Source: Utricularia gibba (taxonomy: Eukaryota; Streptophyta; Magnoliopsida; Lamiales; Lentibulariaceae). Taken from it: a stretch of 64,000 nucleotides of DNA. This document shows, one piece after another, positions 12,200-24,400 of this stretch. Position 1 is the stretch's first letter. Each line of letters opens with the position of its first letter. The translations under genes and the position numbers were made by a program. Below the pieces are notes generated by a model that was given only the letters and a program-made list of their open reading frames with translations, was not told the DNA's origin and searched no databases. The DNA lies in the NCBI GenBank assembly GCA_002189035.1, contig NEEC01000009.1:310001-374000 (forward strand), given 5' to 3'.

Positions 12200-13753
12200 T
12201 TGACTTGATTTCTTAATTTTATATAAGTTATTGGTTATTAATTACACTTTTTCTATAAGTTTGTCTTTTAAATATATTATATCATAAAACTATTTTTCAT
12301 ATTTAAAATTATATTGTTGTTTATAAAGTTGTCTAAGGTTAATAAGATTTTAAATTATATTAGAGAAAAGTCACATTATAAATTGAAAACAACAATTCAT
12401 AAACAATTATGAGTATAGTTTCTTTTTTTACAATTTTAACATTATCTCTTGTACACTCAATTATATTAAAAATTTGTGAAATACATCACTTGGTGTTTTT
12501 AGTTTTTAAAATACATCATTTTGGGTTGAGTTGGTAAAATATATTATTTTGAATATTTGATTTACAAAATATATCTTTCACATATTATTTTTGTTTAATA
12601 AATGTAATTAACGACAAGAAATGTATGAACACTTCGACAACCATTTTTTTTAATGATATACCATGCAGAGTACTTAAACAATATCACGTAGATTCTACAT
12701 TTTACTTCGATTAAATAACCCTTTGATTAAGTAGCTAGAAATGTATGGACATAACATGTGCATGACTAATTCAAAGATACATAGGTGGCTGAATATTAAA
12801 TGATGTCTACATTTCTCTTTCATTAAATTGACTTCTTCTTCATTTCTACACATCTCGTCTATATTCTATAATTAGTTTACTACAAGAAGTTTTTACACAT
12901 AATCACCATGTTGAAGGTTTCCATCTATGTATTCTCTGGGAGAAATATCCTAAGATATCAATATTCCAATTCTGTTATATATGATCTTAAGGCTATAAAG
13001 GTGGTTCTAATGAAACCTAAAATTTTACTGGAATAATTTACTGGGATTTTACAGTGTTAAGTAATTATAGTTGTAGATTTTCATGTTTTTCGTATGAAAG
13101 TCAAATTTTACGATGTCAATATTCACGACTTCAATTTCTTCTTGATTTCAAATGAATCCAAGTAGCAATATGTCTTTAATCAATTGAACTCACAATATGA
13201 TGTAGACTTGTACATCCTAAACAATAACATGGGTCAGGCTGTTTCCTTTAATTATGTCGGTGTTTACAATATTCCTAAAATATGATTTTATATTGATTTT
13301 TCATACATTAAAACTATAAATTTTGTATAATCTAAATATAAATATTAATTTTTTAATGAATGATAGTTTGGATACTTATAATATAATTATATAATATTTT
13401 ACTAATACACATAATTCATTAGATCATAGTTAAGTTATCACTATATTAGCATATATCATGTTAATATTGATTATAGTATTTATTTTTTTATTTAATAATA
13501 AATAACTTAAAATATTTAGATAATTGATTTTAAAAACTAATTTGATCAGGTGGGATAGGTGTTGTAGTCAAGATCTCTTCACCAGTTGTTCAATCACAAA
13601 TTATTATCATTGTCAATTATAAAATTAATTTGCATAAATAAAGAATATTTTTGATGAAAAATTATAATTATTAAAATAAAATTTGAAAAATGATTTAAGA
13701 ATTATCACTAGAAAGGCGCAAAAAATGATCAGGTGAGATAGGCGTCAAAAATT
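12200..13753. other. AT-rich interior of copia remnant, nothing recognised
   Basis: Very AT-rich sequence with only short chance frames. A direct repeat of about 20 bp (TGATCAGGTG, then one variable base, then GATAGG) occurs at 13542 and 13727. No gene is supported. Confidence 0.4.
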
Positions 13754-15063
13754 TGTTGCGTGTCGTTTCCTCAACAAATTTTAAATATTTAAAATGTAGG
13801 ACACTAGAAAGCGTAGTACGAGTATCGATCATAGGGAGTTGTTTTTCGTGAAAAGTGTTTTGTAAGAAACTTCTACAAAATGTCATGGTTTTGTAAAAGA
13901 GAGTTTTTAAGATGCAGAAATGAAAGTTAAAACCTAAGTGATGGGCCTTGACTACGGGACACAGTTCCTGGGAATAAGACTCTATCTCCTTCCTTTGTCC
14001 ATCCTTGCCTCGGTTTTCACTGATTTCTTCCGAATAGCTGGTTATAAGAGCAAGGAATAGCCTACTCTCCCTTAAACTCTAATTGACAAGGAGGCATGGG
14101 AATAGCCTCATGTGATTCCCCTTGGACGACTAGGAAGATAAGAGGATTATCTTCGATTTCCTTCAAAACCGAATTGCATGCGTGTGCCCAACTGTTGCCA
14201 ATGGCCAATGGCATGTTCGAGGTCATAACTTGTCCAGTGTCGCGGTACCTAGACCACAAACAATCTGCTACTTCCCTCGAACCGGCAGGGTTGGAGTTGG
14301 TGCTCTTCACCTTGATCTTCACCAAAATCCGCGAGGAGTGGCCTGCTACTCATGGACCTTGACTAAGAATCGTTACAGAAAGACTGCAACAAGACGCGTG
14401 GAAGTATGCGGAATCCGAATTGAATTCAGTGAAGAACCGAGTGTATTGCTCAAGACTTGGAAGGAAACTTCATCTACTTCCCAGAAACTAAAAATTTTTA
14501 GCCCGAAAGGGCCATTGAAACAGGAACGAAAAGAAACTAAGTGTTCTTCCTCCTTGAGAGGAGGAAGAACTCAAAAATTCTAAGTACAAAGAAATTGTTC
14601 CAAAAAAGTCCGGAACTAATTGCTCCAAGTGGTTTTTATATGACTTCCCACGTGCATTAACTCCTTTGGGTCCCCTTCTCATCATTCCTTCTGTCTTGCG
14701 TGCACCACCAGACTTTCTTTGCGTGCAAGTTTGCGCTCAATCATTGCTGCAAATTCTGATATGCCGTAAGTCAGGGGCCTTGACTAGTGTCAGTTTTCCG
14801 CTCACAATCATTCCAACTCCCGTACAAGGCACGAAAACTCAAAGTCTGACCACCTGCAATACTCCTGCAACACTCTATGACAGTTTCCTAACATGTCTCG
14901 GTCAAAGTGTGAGAAAAAAGATATAAAATATACACAAAATGGGAAAATAGGAATTTTCTAGTAAAAATCAAATAATTAATAATAAGATTCCTAATTTGGG
15001 CGACTTCATACATAATTAACACATAATAATACCTAATAATTAACTAGAAAATGACACTTAACA
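13754..15063 (+). repeat. LTR-like repeat, copy 1 (about 1.31 kb)
   Basis: Starts TGTTGCGTG and ends CTTAACA. It matches a second copy at 30872-32169 over its whole length, with scattered substitutions and small indels (high identity by eye). The TG...CA ends and length fit an LTR of a retrotransposon. Unlike the other copy, the flanking 5 bp (AAATT and TAGTC) do not match, so this may be a truncated element or a rearranged solo LTR. Reading frames inside it (for example 14062-14362) are within the repeat and have no recognisable product. Confidence 0.75.
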
Positions 15064-17000
15064 TAGTCACATAAACTTAAAACATTTAGCAAACGAAAAG
15101 AAAGTAAGGATTGTTCTGATTCCTATCTATTATTGTTCACGGCCCGGAATAGTAGTGTTGAATTGAGTCTTGATAGTGTTCTTCATGAGAATCTTCATGC
15201 TCTTCTTTTCTAGTTCAGTGTCTGTGGTGTTCTTGGAGGAGCCCCCAATGTATTGCTACTCTTCGCTACTCCCCTCTTAGGATCTCTCTCATCCAAAAAG
15301 ATTTCTCCTCCTTTACTACATTGCATTGTTTCTGACACCAGTATTGTTCTTGACTTGAACTTGCAGATTGCAATCAACATAACAGTGCTCTTTGTCTCCT
15401 TTCGGATGTTGTGCCCTTTAACTGAATCCACACATCCCTCAGTCGGATTTTACTACCACTCCTCCGGTTGAACTTAGTTAAATATCAGTAACAAAATATG
15501 AACTAAATCAAAAGATTTAGTCCACTTTTCAACATAAACATGAAATTAACATAAACAACATATAAAATATAAAAAATCATATAAAACTAACCTAAACTAC
15601 AATAAAACATAATAATTTTATATTATAAAATACAAAGAAAATGTGTATCATCATAATATTCTTCTTTTCTTATAAGATGACTCAATGGGATGACAATGCA
15701 TTACAAAGTCATAAATACATGCAATTTTTTTATGAAATGGATGACATGCCTAGCTATGTGAAAATGTTTTGATATTATCAAACTCCAACTAAAAAAGATT
15801 ATGAGTGTTGGGAGATTTACGAATCCATAAAAAATCAGTATATATAATATGCTTTATTGAGAAATTTGTATTACAAAATATGTTGAGTTTTGGTTAATTA
15901 TTTTTTTAAAATATATATATTAATTAAAAGAATATTAAAATATAATTCTTAAAAATTATATACAAGTGATATAATATTTTTTACATTTTTTTGTTTATAT
16001 TATGTAACAATGATAATCATCAAATATTATATTATTTATAATTATGAAAAAAGTTAAGAATTGTTATATTTAGTGCTATATAAAAATTTAAGAAATATGA
16101 TTATGAACAGAAAATGTACATTCATTTAATTAATTAATCAACATTTTTATTTTGCACCTAATACATACATTCATTTGATATAATCAATTATATACTAGAT
16201 ATTTTATTAAATTTTAACGTTTAAGTTTACTAAAAGAATTTGTAAAATTACGAAAAACCAAAAAATGTGGGTTTGCATGTGAAATTAAGCAACACTTTAG
16301 AGTCTTTGGATGCTGTATATCATCTAAATCGCATCCTAAAGTTTTTGGGATGCTACTTGTATGCAGGGTTCACGAGTAGTGCTTATGGTGACAACCAACG
16401 TCTAAGACTGATTGGTAACATACATAAAAAATTAATGTAAAATGAAAAAAATATATTAATTATAAATAAAATTAATATTTAATTTTCATATTAATTAAGA
16501 ATATTTATAAATTTATATTATATTTATATAAGTTTTATTTTATGTTTTAAAGTGAAATTATAATTTAATGTTGAATTAGTGGTATTTTCCAAAGTTAAAC
16601 TAAAAATATGGTATTCGATTAATATCTTTCTAATATCACTTGTACAATACAAATTTTGCTCATTATTTCGCATATGATTTGTGGGTCTAATATCTAGGAA
16701 CTAGGCTTCCTCCATATTTTTGCTAGTTGAAAAGGCAAATTCATACTCCTCAATATGAAAAAAAAAAAAAGTATTTTCCGTTAGCCTTCAAACATGAAAA
16801 AAACCCTTAATTTTCCATTTCCCTGCCGTGATCTGTTATTCTGTCCATTCTTTCTACTTTTAACTAGACACACTTGTTATGAGTGCTCATTTTTCTTTAC
16901 ACCAGTCACACAGTGTTTGGCTTCCATCAACATAATCTAGTCTTGTGATTTTGCTTCCTACAAATACATCCTCGTATGACATTCCAACAAACCTCTAATT
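15064..17000. other. AT-rich repeat DNA, nothing recognised
   Basis: The first 420 bp (to about 15480) are less AT-rich, contain a 72-codon frame on each strand, and could be internal sequence of the element that owns the preceding LTR. The remainder is AT-rich with no gene I can support. Confidence 0.35.
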
Positions 17001-17164
17001 TGTCATTGGTTTTGCCACAATGTTTGCAGCATGCTTCAACAGTAGATTTCTATTTCTATTTCTGAGTATTTATTTGTGGAGCCTGTTTGGATTTGTCCTC
17101 ATATTGTTGGTTCTGATTTTTGTTGATGAATTCAAAATTACTTGCCTTGCTACTATTCCCTCTC

Positions 17165-17780
17165 TCATAGATATTCTTTTATTTTATGCTTATAGTTTAG
17201 TAATGAAATCCAAAAATGACATTTCCTCGACTCTCTCGTGATAATCAATAGCATCTTTCTTACAACATCCACTACCTGCATTTCACATATTTTTGCTTTA
17301 AACTTCATAGTCAGCCTCATATTAGCTTTCTCTATTAGTTTAGCAACACATGGGTGGCCTAATGCTCGAATTGTCTTCAAAAGTTTTTTTTTTTTTTCGT
17401 TTATAATATTCTCGTATTGTATTTGTTTTCAACATTAGATTCCTTTCAAAATCTTTAAGTTTACTCCTGCACATGATCTTTCTCAACTTTTCTTCTCCTT
17501 GGTACATTTCTTTGAGCTTAATCCAAATCTGAAAAGGTGACTCAGATATAGCAATTTTTCAAACATTTTATCAGAGAATCATTGATGTAGTGCTATCATG
17601 GTTGCGTATTTTTCTTGTTGATGTCTTTCATATGCTTTCATTGTGTCATCAAAAGGTTTTTCTCTTTAGATGAAGCTCCTTACGTTCCTTAACTTTAGAT
17701 GTATTCTCATCTTGATTTCCATCCAAAATAATTCAATCCATCATTCGCCACTTTGTCTTGTGTTTCCTTCACATATCATC
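17165..17780 (-). pseudogene. copia gag remnant
   Basis: On the reverse strand, 17560-17430 reads a broken IWIKLKEMYQGEEKLRK, then KLKDFERNLMLK. This is the W-x-L-x-x-x-Y-x-G block of copia gag (UBN2-type) proteins. It follows the primer-binding-site-like sequence at about 17800, as expected for gag. Several stops interrupt it. Confidence 0.5.
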
Positions 17781-18665
17781 TTGAATCTCCTACTCTGATA
17801 CTACGAAAAATATTGAGATAAAAACATCAAGATTGAAAAACATAGTTTTTTTCAAGAGTCGGTTGCCTTGCACACAAATCCCTAGGCATGCCTTTTTCTT
17901 TTTATACAAGGATTAAGACAAAACACATTATATTATTGAGGTATCTATTTGTTTAGAATTTATTACTTAATAATTTGTAAAAAAACATAACACAAAAATT
18001 TACATGCCATTCTTCTCATGTTCTTCATCAGTGTGACGACCATCTCCTTCAAATAATAATTTACAAACTAATATTATTTTGTGAATCATTTACAAACTAA
18101 AGTTATTTTAGTTTTGTGTTTCCACATACAAATTAGTACTGCATCTGTACTACACACAGATGGAAAGCTAAATTTGTACAGATTGGCCTGTTTAAAAACC
18201 TTTTTTTAATAATTTTTTCCCATTCAGGAATATTTTCATATTAACTTTCTTGGAATTAATTGTACTAGCATATGATTTTCCAGTACAGTTTCCCTTTGTT
18301 TCTGGTACTGCATTCCAAAAAGCAAAAGGTAGGCATCTCCGTCACGTGCAGCTTTTTATTTAATTATAATATGCTTGATTGTTTAGTTTAATTAATACAT
18401 TTATATTTAGACATCTTGATTATGAAAACGCGTATGTGATAACAGTTTTAATAAAAATGATATTATTATTTTTTTATAAAATATTAAAATATTGAAGAAT
18501 ATAGATATAATTTTTAATAGTGTATTTTAGGCTCTCGGAATTATTGAGCAAATATGATACCTTGGATTTTATGATGCCCTTTTGGTGTAGAAAATAATGG
18601 AAAAACATTTTTATTTTGGCATTTAATTTTAATTTTGAAAGTTGTCAAAATTCCCTCGTCCTCGT

Positions 18666-18671
18666 TATAAA
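18666..18671 (+). promoter_or_regulatory. Possible TATA box of CCH-like gene
   Basis: TATAAA lies 61 bp upstream of the ATG at 18727 in a locally GC-richer patch, at a sensible distance for a short 5' UTR. Position and sequence only; no transcript evidence. Confidence 0.4.
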
Positions 18672-18726
18672 TGCGCGTCATCTTTCGGTTGTGAATTACC
18701 ATACGTTAGTTTTTGCAACGACCGCC

Positions 18727-19796
18727 ATGTCGCAGGTGGGATTTCTTCGTTTCTTTTGATTTTGGGCTTTCTTCTTCGGGCGAAATGCCTTTGCTCCTTT
18801 GATTCGTATATGTTTTTGTGGCTATGTGCCTCTTTGATCGTATTGCTTCCCTCGTTTTGCTTTAGATTAAAAAATGCGTCTTGTTTCAGATGGAAGGCTG
18901 TGTTTGCTAGATTTTTGGTAGAATTTATTGTCGTATCCTTCCAAAAAGGACTAAATCACTGCGCACAAGTCTTAGAGGGAGGAAGTTAACCTAATCGGGC
19001 AAAGAATAATAAATTAGAGTAGACGTGTCACGTGTAAGATTGATAAAACTGTTCATTTGTTCAGACTGTGGAACTCAAGGTTCGCATGTCATGCCAAGGC
19101 TGTGCAGGAGCTGTGAGACGGGTCCTTGACAAATTGGAAGGTGTGCCGCTTTTTCTTTTGAAAACTCCGCTTTTGATATTAGTTGATCTTTCCACTTGTA
19201 AACATGATGTTTTTTGCTTCATTGCTGCTGGTTTTCTGCGCATTCAGTGCGTCTCAGGCATCTATGTTGCATTGTGTTCAGCCCTAGGATAGAGTAGGGG
19301 ACGATGATACTACTCTCAGATTAATTAGAGTACATGCTTAAGAGTGATTCCGAAAACATGAAAGCTTCGCCTTGTTTGTATTCGTATCTTGAGATGATAT
19401 TATGGCACAGGCGTTGAATCATTTGATATCGACATGGAGAAGCAGAAGGTGACTGTAAAAGGCCGTGTTCCACCAGACACCGTTTTTAATGCGGTTTCGA
19501 AATCGGGGAAAAAGACTTTCTTCTGGGAAGAAGCGAAGGAAGAAGTGAAGGAAGAAGCGAAGGAAGAAGTGAAGGAAGAAGTGAAGGAAGAAGTGAAGGA
19601 AGAAGCGAAGGAAGAAGCGAAGCAAGACGTGAAGGAAGAGGTGAAGGAAGAAGCGAAGGAAGAAGCGAAGCAAGACGTGAAGGAAGAAGCGAAGCAAGAA
19701 GTGAAGGAAGAAGTGAAGGAAGAAGCGAAGCGAGACGTGAAGGAAGAAGTGAAGGAAGAAGCGAAGGAAGAAGAAAAGGCGCCACCCTCCATCTAA
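18727..19796 (+). CDS. CCH: CCH/ATX1-like copper chaperone with long KEE(A/V) repeat tail
   Basis: Predicted 156-aa protein from exons 18727-18735 (only MSQ), 19065-19140 and 19411-19796. Residues 4-70 form a heavy-metal-associated domain with the Cu(I)-binding motif M-S-C-Q-G-C at 11-16 and the [15 protein letters not shown] strand pattern typical of plant CCH. CCH is a cytosolic or phloem-mobile copper chaperone that delivers copper to P-type ATPases (established for the family). From about residue 72, a tail of roughly 80 residues is almost pure KEEA/KEEV units, with KQD, KQE and KRD variants, ending in KAPPSI. Plant CCH proteins do carry a charged C-terminal extension, but this one is exceptionally regular. 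It should form a single charged helix. The start is the ATG before the conserved intron position. The gene appears intact. Confidence 0.92.
19525..19780 (+). repeat. Coding minisatellite, about 12-bp units
   Basis: About twenty near-identical 12-bp units (GAAGNNGAAGGAA-like, with GCG/GTG alternation) encode the KEE(A/V) tail. The regularity leaves all three antisense frames open (19400-19911), giving Ser/Phe/Leu-rich shadow frames that are not real genes. Confidence 0.9.
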
Positions 19797-19972
19797 ACTG
19801 AAGTGCTGCTTGATTTGCACAACTCCCATATAATGCTGTTGTATTATCAATTGTGTAATGTGTGTTTATGCCTGTGCGGGTGGCCTTATAAATAAGCTGC
19901 AGGCAATCCATTTGATCTCAATGCAGTGTAATCTGCGTATGCATATTCCCCAAGTCATGGCTTGTGGCAATG

Positions 19973-19978
19973 AATAAA
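19973..19978 (+). promoter_or_regulatory. Polyadenylation signal of CCH-like gene
   Basis: AATAAA lies about 177 bp downstream of the stop codon, in a plausible 3' UTR position. Sequence evidence only. Confidence 0.5.
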
Positions 19979-20215
19979 GTATCTCATATGAATTGCTTCA
20001 TTTTGTTGAATGATAGCACATGCACGAGCCCAAGTCGCAAGTCCCATTTCATGATGAGTCATGATGAGTCGTCAAGCCCAAATCCATGAGAATGCAGGAG
20101 ACAGAGACAAACAGTTGGCTCGAGAAACTGAGATGTAGGAGACACAACGTGTGATCAGACACGAAAGATCAATGGTGTAATAAATATCGATTGCCTTGTA
20201 CTCTAAACACTGATG

Positions 20216-20243
20216 GCTTCGTTGTAGGGCTTCCATCCTCAAA
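20216..20243 (+). repeat. 28-bp inverted repeat, left arm
   Basis: Begins GCTTCGTTGTAGGGC and is perfectly complementary to 20952-20979. The loop is 708 bp. See the right arm. Confidence 0.85.
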
Positions 20244-20951
20244 CACTGATGGAAAAATGCAGTAGTTTTTCTCTCTTTTCACACATTTAAGTATCCTAAT
20301 CTACGATCCACGAGTGATGGCTTCACAAGGAGACCAAATTGAAAGATGAGAGATATGGTGTGGACTGTGGACTAGGCATAGTGGAAAGAGCAATCTGTTC
20401 AGGACGACGAAGAAGGAGCCACACACGGTCCCATCACCCCTGTGCCTCCGCTTTCAACTTTAATGTTGATGTGACTGTGACAGAGATACTCCAAGATGCC
20501 AATCCCGCACCCCAACCCGCTATCTTTTTCTCTTAGCTTACGACAAAACCCGATCCTCATAATTTGGATGATCCTCCCTATCCGCACTCCATAGCTTACA
20601 CCCATTTATGATAGGAAGCCATGGTGTGCCCGTGCAGCGTAAGGGAGGAAGAAATCCTTGGCATTCCATCGAACACGTAGGCGTCTACCTGGGGGTTCTA
20701 GGAAGAGGGAGTCGGTAGCGTCCCCACATGATCGGGTTGCTGCTGGAAAGTGGGAATGTGTGGTTGTCCTTCACATACATCTCTATACTTTTGTTGATGG
20801 TTTTGGCGCGATTCACCACATCCCTCGAACTTGGGTTCTGAACACAACTGCAGCTTCCTCTATGCTCACCGGCAACAGACGGAAGGGAACCATCCTCTAT
20901 TCTCTCCGGCGGCTTTGAGGAAGCGAACCATCCTCCATTCTCGCCGACAGC

Positions 20952-20979
20952 TTTGAGGATGGAAGCCCTACAACGAAGC
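20952..20979 (-). repeat. 28-bp inverted repeat, right arm
   Basis: Perfect inverted copy of 20216-20243. The inner flank at 20885-20960 also holds a partial tandem repeat (CCGGCGGCTTTGAGGAAGC and GCCGACAGCTTTGAGGATG). No target duplication was recognised at the outer edges. Confidence 0.85.
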
Positions 20980-21426
20980 AAAAGTCCTTTTCTTTAATTA
21001 AAAAAACTAGGCATGGGCGCACTCCTGGAGTGATGCCCACGTGCTTAAATTATGCACTGTGTGCTGCAACGACTACTGGGTTCCTCATAAATGCAATTGC
21101 ATGGGCAAGGTGTTGACACTGTGATCAAAGGGATCTTAACCTTTTTTACAACAAAACATGTCGAAAAGTGATCCTTTCATAGGAGGAAAATAAAACAAAA
21201 CGACGGTTCACTTGTCGATTCACGATACAAGGCTTGGTTTTCTTTTTCCTGGTCACTATTTTTTTGTTGGCAAACTGAAAATTGAAAATGGACGAAAAGA
21301 CAAGTAGAGGGTAGCCTCTATAAGTAGGTGGTGCCTCTTCATGGCGGTACTGCATGTTTCGGTAGTTGTCCTTCTCTCATTGCAGGGGTAGTTGCCATCA
21401 GGCGTTTGGAAAGAAGTAGAGAAGGG

Positions 21427-24400
21427 ATGTCTGCCGTCGAGCTTGCGGCGGAGTCCTCCGGCCGCCGATCTATAAGCCACATAATCGGGTTGTCGCCGGT
21501 TCTGTGCGTGTCGGGGAGGGATGTGTTTGAGAGCAGCTGGAGAACAGATCACAGCAACCATGAGTATGGTGAGCTCGTGTTGGCTGCCGTGGAGCGGCTC
21601 GGCTACTCCGGAAGATTCGAACCAGGGCGGGAGGCCGAAGTCCTCCCCAACCGAGTTCCAGCGACGCTGGAGGTCATGGAAAACGTGACAACCAAACATG
21701 AAGACGATGATGGGAGGCTCCTCAGGACGCTGAGGAACAGAGCTCAAAGGTAATTGCATGTTGCTTACAAAAAACAAAAAAATACCATTTTTGTTTTCAA
21801 GTGGATTTTTTTATTATAATTCATGTTACCTTTTGTTGCTGTGATTGAAGGGTGGGAATCGAGATACCCAAAGTGGAGATTCGCTATGAACATTTATCAG
21901 TGGAAGGGGATGCATACGTGGGAACGAGGGCACTTCCGACGCTCTTGAATTTCACCTTAAACGCGCTAGAGGTAACGACCATCGTCTTCTCACACCACAA
22001 CTTCGGGGTTGGCTTCTTTCATGAAGTTTGGATCGTAAAACCGACAAATTTTTACCTTGTCGGAGTGCTGTTTCTGACAGGGGCTGCTTGAGAAGCTCAG
22101 GATTCTCCCCTTGAAGAAGAAATCGATTAAAATTCTGGACGATGTCAGTGGGATCATAAAGCCTTCCAGGTTGGTAAATGCATTGTGAAGTAAAAAAATG
22201 TTTCCAAGAAACAATATTTTATTCATTTATTTTTATTTTAAGGTTGACACTGCTTCTCGGACCGCCTGGAGCTGGGAAATCTGTGTTCCTCAAGGCACTT
22301 GCAGGGAGACTGGAAAATGATCTCAGGGTGTGTGCTTTAGCTCCCTAACGATGCTATTTTCACGTCACTAAATCAAAGTATTCATCTTTTTTGTTTGTTT
22401 CATCGTTCATGTCAGCCAAGCGGGAGGGTCACCTACTGTGGCCATGAACTCTTGGAGTTCATTCCTCAAAAGACTTGCTCTTATATAAGTCAACATGATC
22501 TTCATCATGGGGAGATGACTGTTAGAGAGACGTTGAACTTTGCACAGCAGTGCTTAGGAGCCGGAATTCGATTCAGAATCATTGAGGAATTATTGAGAAA
22601 AGAGAAGGAGATGGGGATCGACCCTGACCCTGAGATTGATGCCTTTCTGAGGACCACATCTGCACCTGGCCAGGAATTTACTCTAATAACAGATCACATT
22701 CTTAAAGTACGTATTCCCATGCCTTATTTATCAGAATGTTATCAGAAGAAATGCATTGATTTGAAACTGTTCGGGGTTATCAGCATCTTGGACTTGAAAC
22801 ATGTGGTGATATTCTCGTCGGAGACGAGATGAGAAGAGGTATCTCCGGTGGACAGAAAAAGCGTCTCACAACTGGTTAGTGAACAAACTGGATGACTGAT
22901 TGCTTTCCAATGGTATGGATTTTTATACCTTTTTGAACTTTTTGGTGGCTTAGGTGAAATGTTGGTTGGGTCTGCCAATGTTTTTTGTATGGATGATATC
23001 TCAACTGGTCTCGATAGTTCAACGGCATTTCAAATTCTCAAGTACATAAAGCAGGTGGTTCATATCATGGATTTGACAATCATCATATCTCTTCTACAGC
23101 CTGCTTCTGAAATCTTTGAGCTTTTTGATGATATTATCCTGCTTTCTGAAGGACAAGTTGTCTATCATGGTCCTCGTGAAAATATCCTTGGATTTTTTGA
23201 AAGCGTTGGATTCAAGTGCCCTAAGAAGAAGGGGGTAACTGATTTTTTGCAGGAAGTAACTTCAGTAAAAGATCAAAAGCAGTACTGGTACAAAAAAGAT
23301 ACACCTTACAATTATGTATCTGTTGCCGATTTTGTGAAATTTTTTGAGTCTTCAAATGATGGGAAAGTGCTGCATGATGAACTTGCTGTGGCTTATGATA
23401 AACGCAATGCTCATCCTGCTGCTTTGGCCACTAAAAAGTATGGGATATCCAATTGGGAGTTGTTCAAGGTGTGCTTGTCAAGGGAGTTTCTCTTGATGAA
23501 ACGCAATGTCTTCTTCTATATTTTTAAGATGTTTCAGGTAATAGTGATGTCCATATTCACATCATCAGTTTTCTTTCGAAGTACGATGAAAACTGGAGAA
23601 TTGACAGATGGTGGGAAATTCTATGGTGCCTTGTTCTACAGCATCATGACGTTGATGTTCAATGGAACCTCAGAAATGGCAATGATAATTTTCAGACTTC
23701 CAGTCTTCATCAAACAGAAAAATGCATTATTTTTCCCAGCTTGGGCATTTTCAATACCTATATTCATTTTTAGGATTCCTATTTCTTTTATAGAAACATT
23801 CATATGGATGGCTCTTACATATTACACAATCGGATTTGCTCCTGATGCTAGCAGGTGTGCGTCATTGCATTTTTAAAACATGTCTTCCAATATTTTACTA
23901 TGTTTTCTCACTTGGTTGTTGTCTTTCTTATCAGATTCTTTCGCCAGTTTTTGGCGTTCTTTAGCCTACACCAAATGTCTCTATCACTATTCGGATTTCT
24001 TGCTGCACTTGGCTCAAGAATTGCTGTAGCATTTCCACTATCCACTTTCATCTTGCTACTGATATATGTTCTTGGTGGTTTTATTATATCAAAAGGTTAC
24101 ATGATGCGTTCTGTTTCCTGATAAGTTTGTTTTATGCAACATCAACATTTATCATACTCATATTCCATCATTTTCTCTTTTTGTATATTTTCAGACGACA
24201 TTTATCCATGGATGATTTGGGCTTACTATCTTTCTCCAATGGCCTATGCTCAGAATGCAATCTCCGTTAATGAATTTCTAGACAAAAGATGGAGCAATGT
24301 ACGGTTATTATTCCTTTTTTTGGCATCTTATAGTCATTAAACAGAACTTGCATTCTCTAAAACTTAATTATTCATTCATTAGCCAAATTCCAGTCGAAAG

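Larger units (their letters stand above)
9880..18045 (-). mobile_element. Decayed Ty1/copia retrotransposon with two divergent LTRs
   Basis: Two related segments, about 9880-10070 and 17810-18035, share blocks such as TTGAGATAAAAA and CATTATATTATTGA at matching spacing and look like the LTR pair. Just left of the right-hand LTR, the reverse strand at 17796-17816 reads TATCAGAGTAGGAG, close to the usual initiator-Met tRNA primer-binding site of copia elements. Reading leftwards on the minus strand there are gag (17780-17165), an integrase segment (about 11900-11640) and RNase H (about 10530-10150). This is copia order (integrase before RT-RNase H). Many codons are broken, often by C-to-T changes, and much of pol is missing. 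A separate LTR-like repeat (13754-15063) sits inside. Boundaries are approximate. Confidence 0.65.
19990..21426. other. Spacer between CCH-like and ABC transporter genes
   Basis: Holds the inverted repeat described separately and a tandem 11-bp repeat near 20050. A moderately GC-rich stretch at 20600-20980 has no recognised coding region. The last few hundred bases should include the promoter of the ABC transporter. Nothing else is supported. Confidence 0.45.

Noticed and set aside
14062-14583. Overlapping open frames inside the LTR-like repeat
   Set aside because: They are not conserved as proteins between the two repeat copies (stops and shifts differ), and no family is recognisable.
19400-19911. 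Three long antisense frames (130-143 codons) opposite the CCH-like gene
   Set aside because: They are by-products of the 12-bp repeat, consist of Ser/Phe/Leu repeats, and lack any independent gene signal.
20600-20980. Moderately GC-rich region with a short resemblance to ABC transporter exon 1 (CCACATGATCGGGTTG against CCACATAATCGGGTTG)
   Set aside because: The match is about 20 bp and not extended in any frame; too short to call a duplicated exon.
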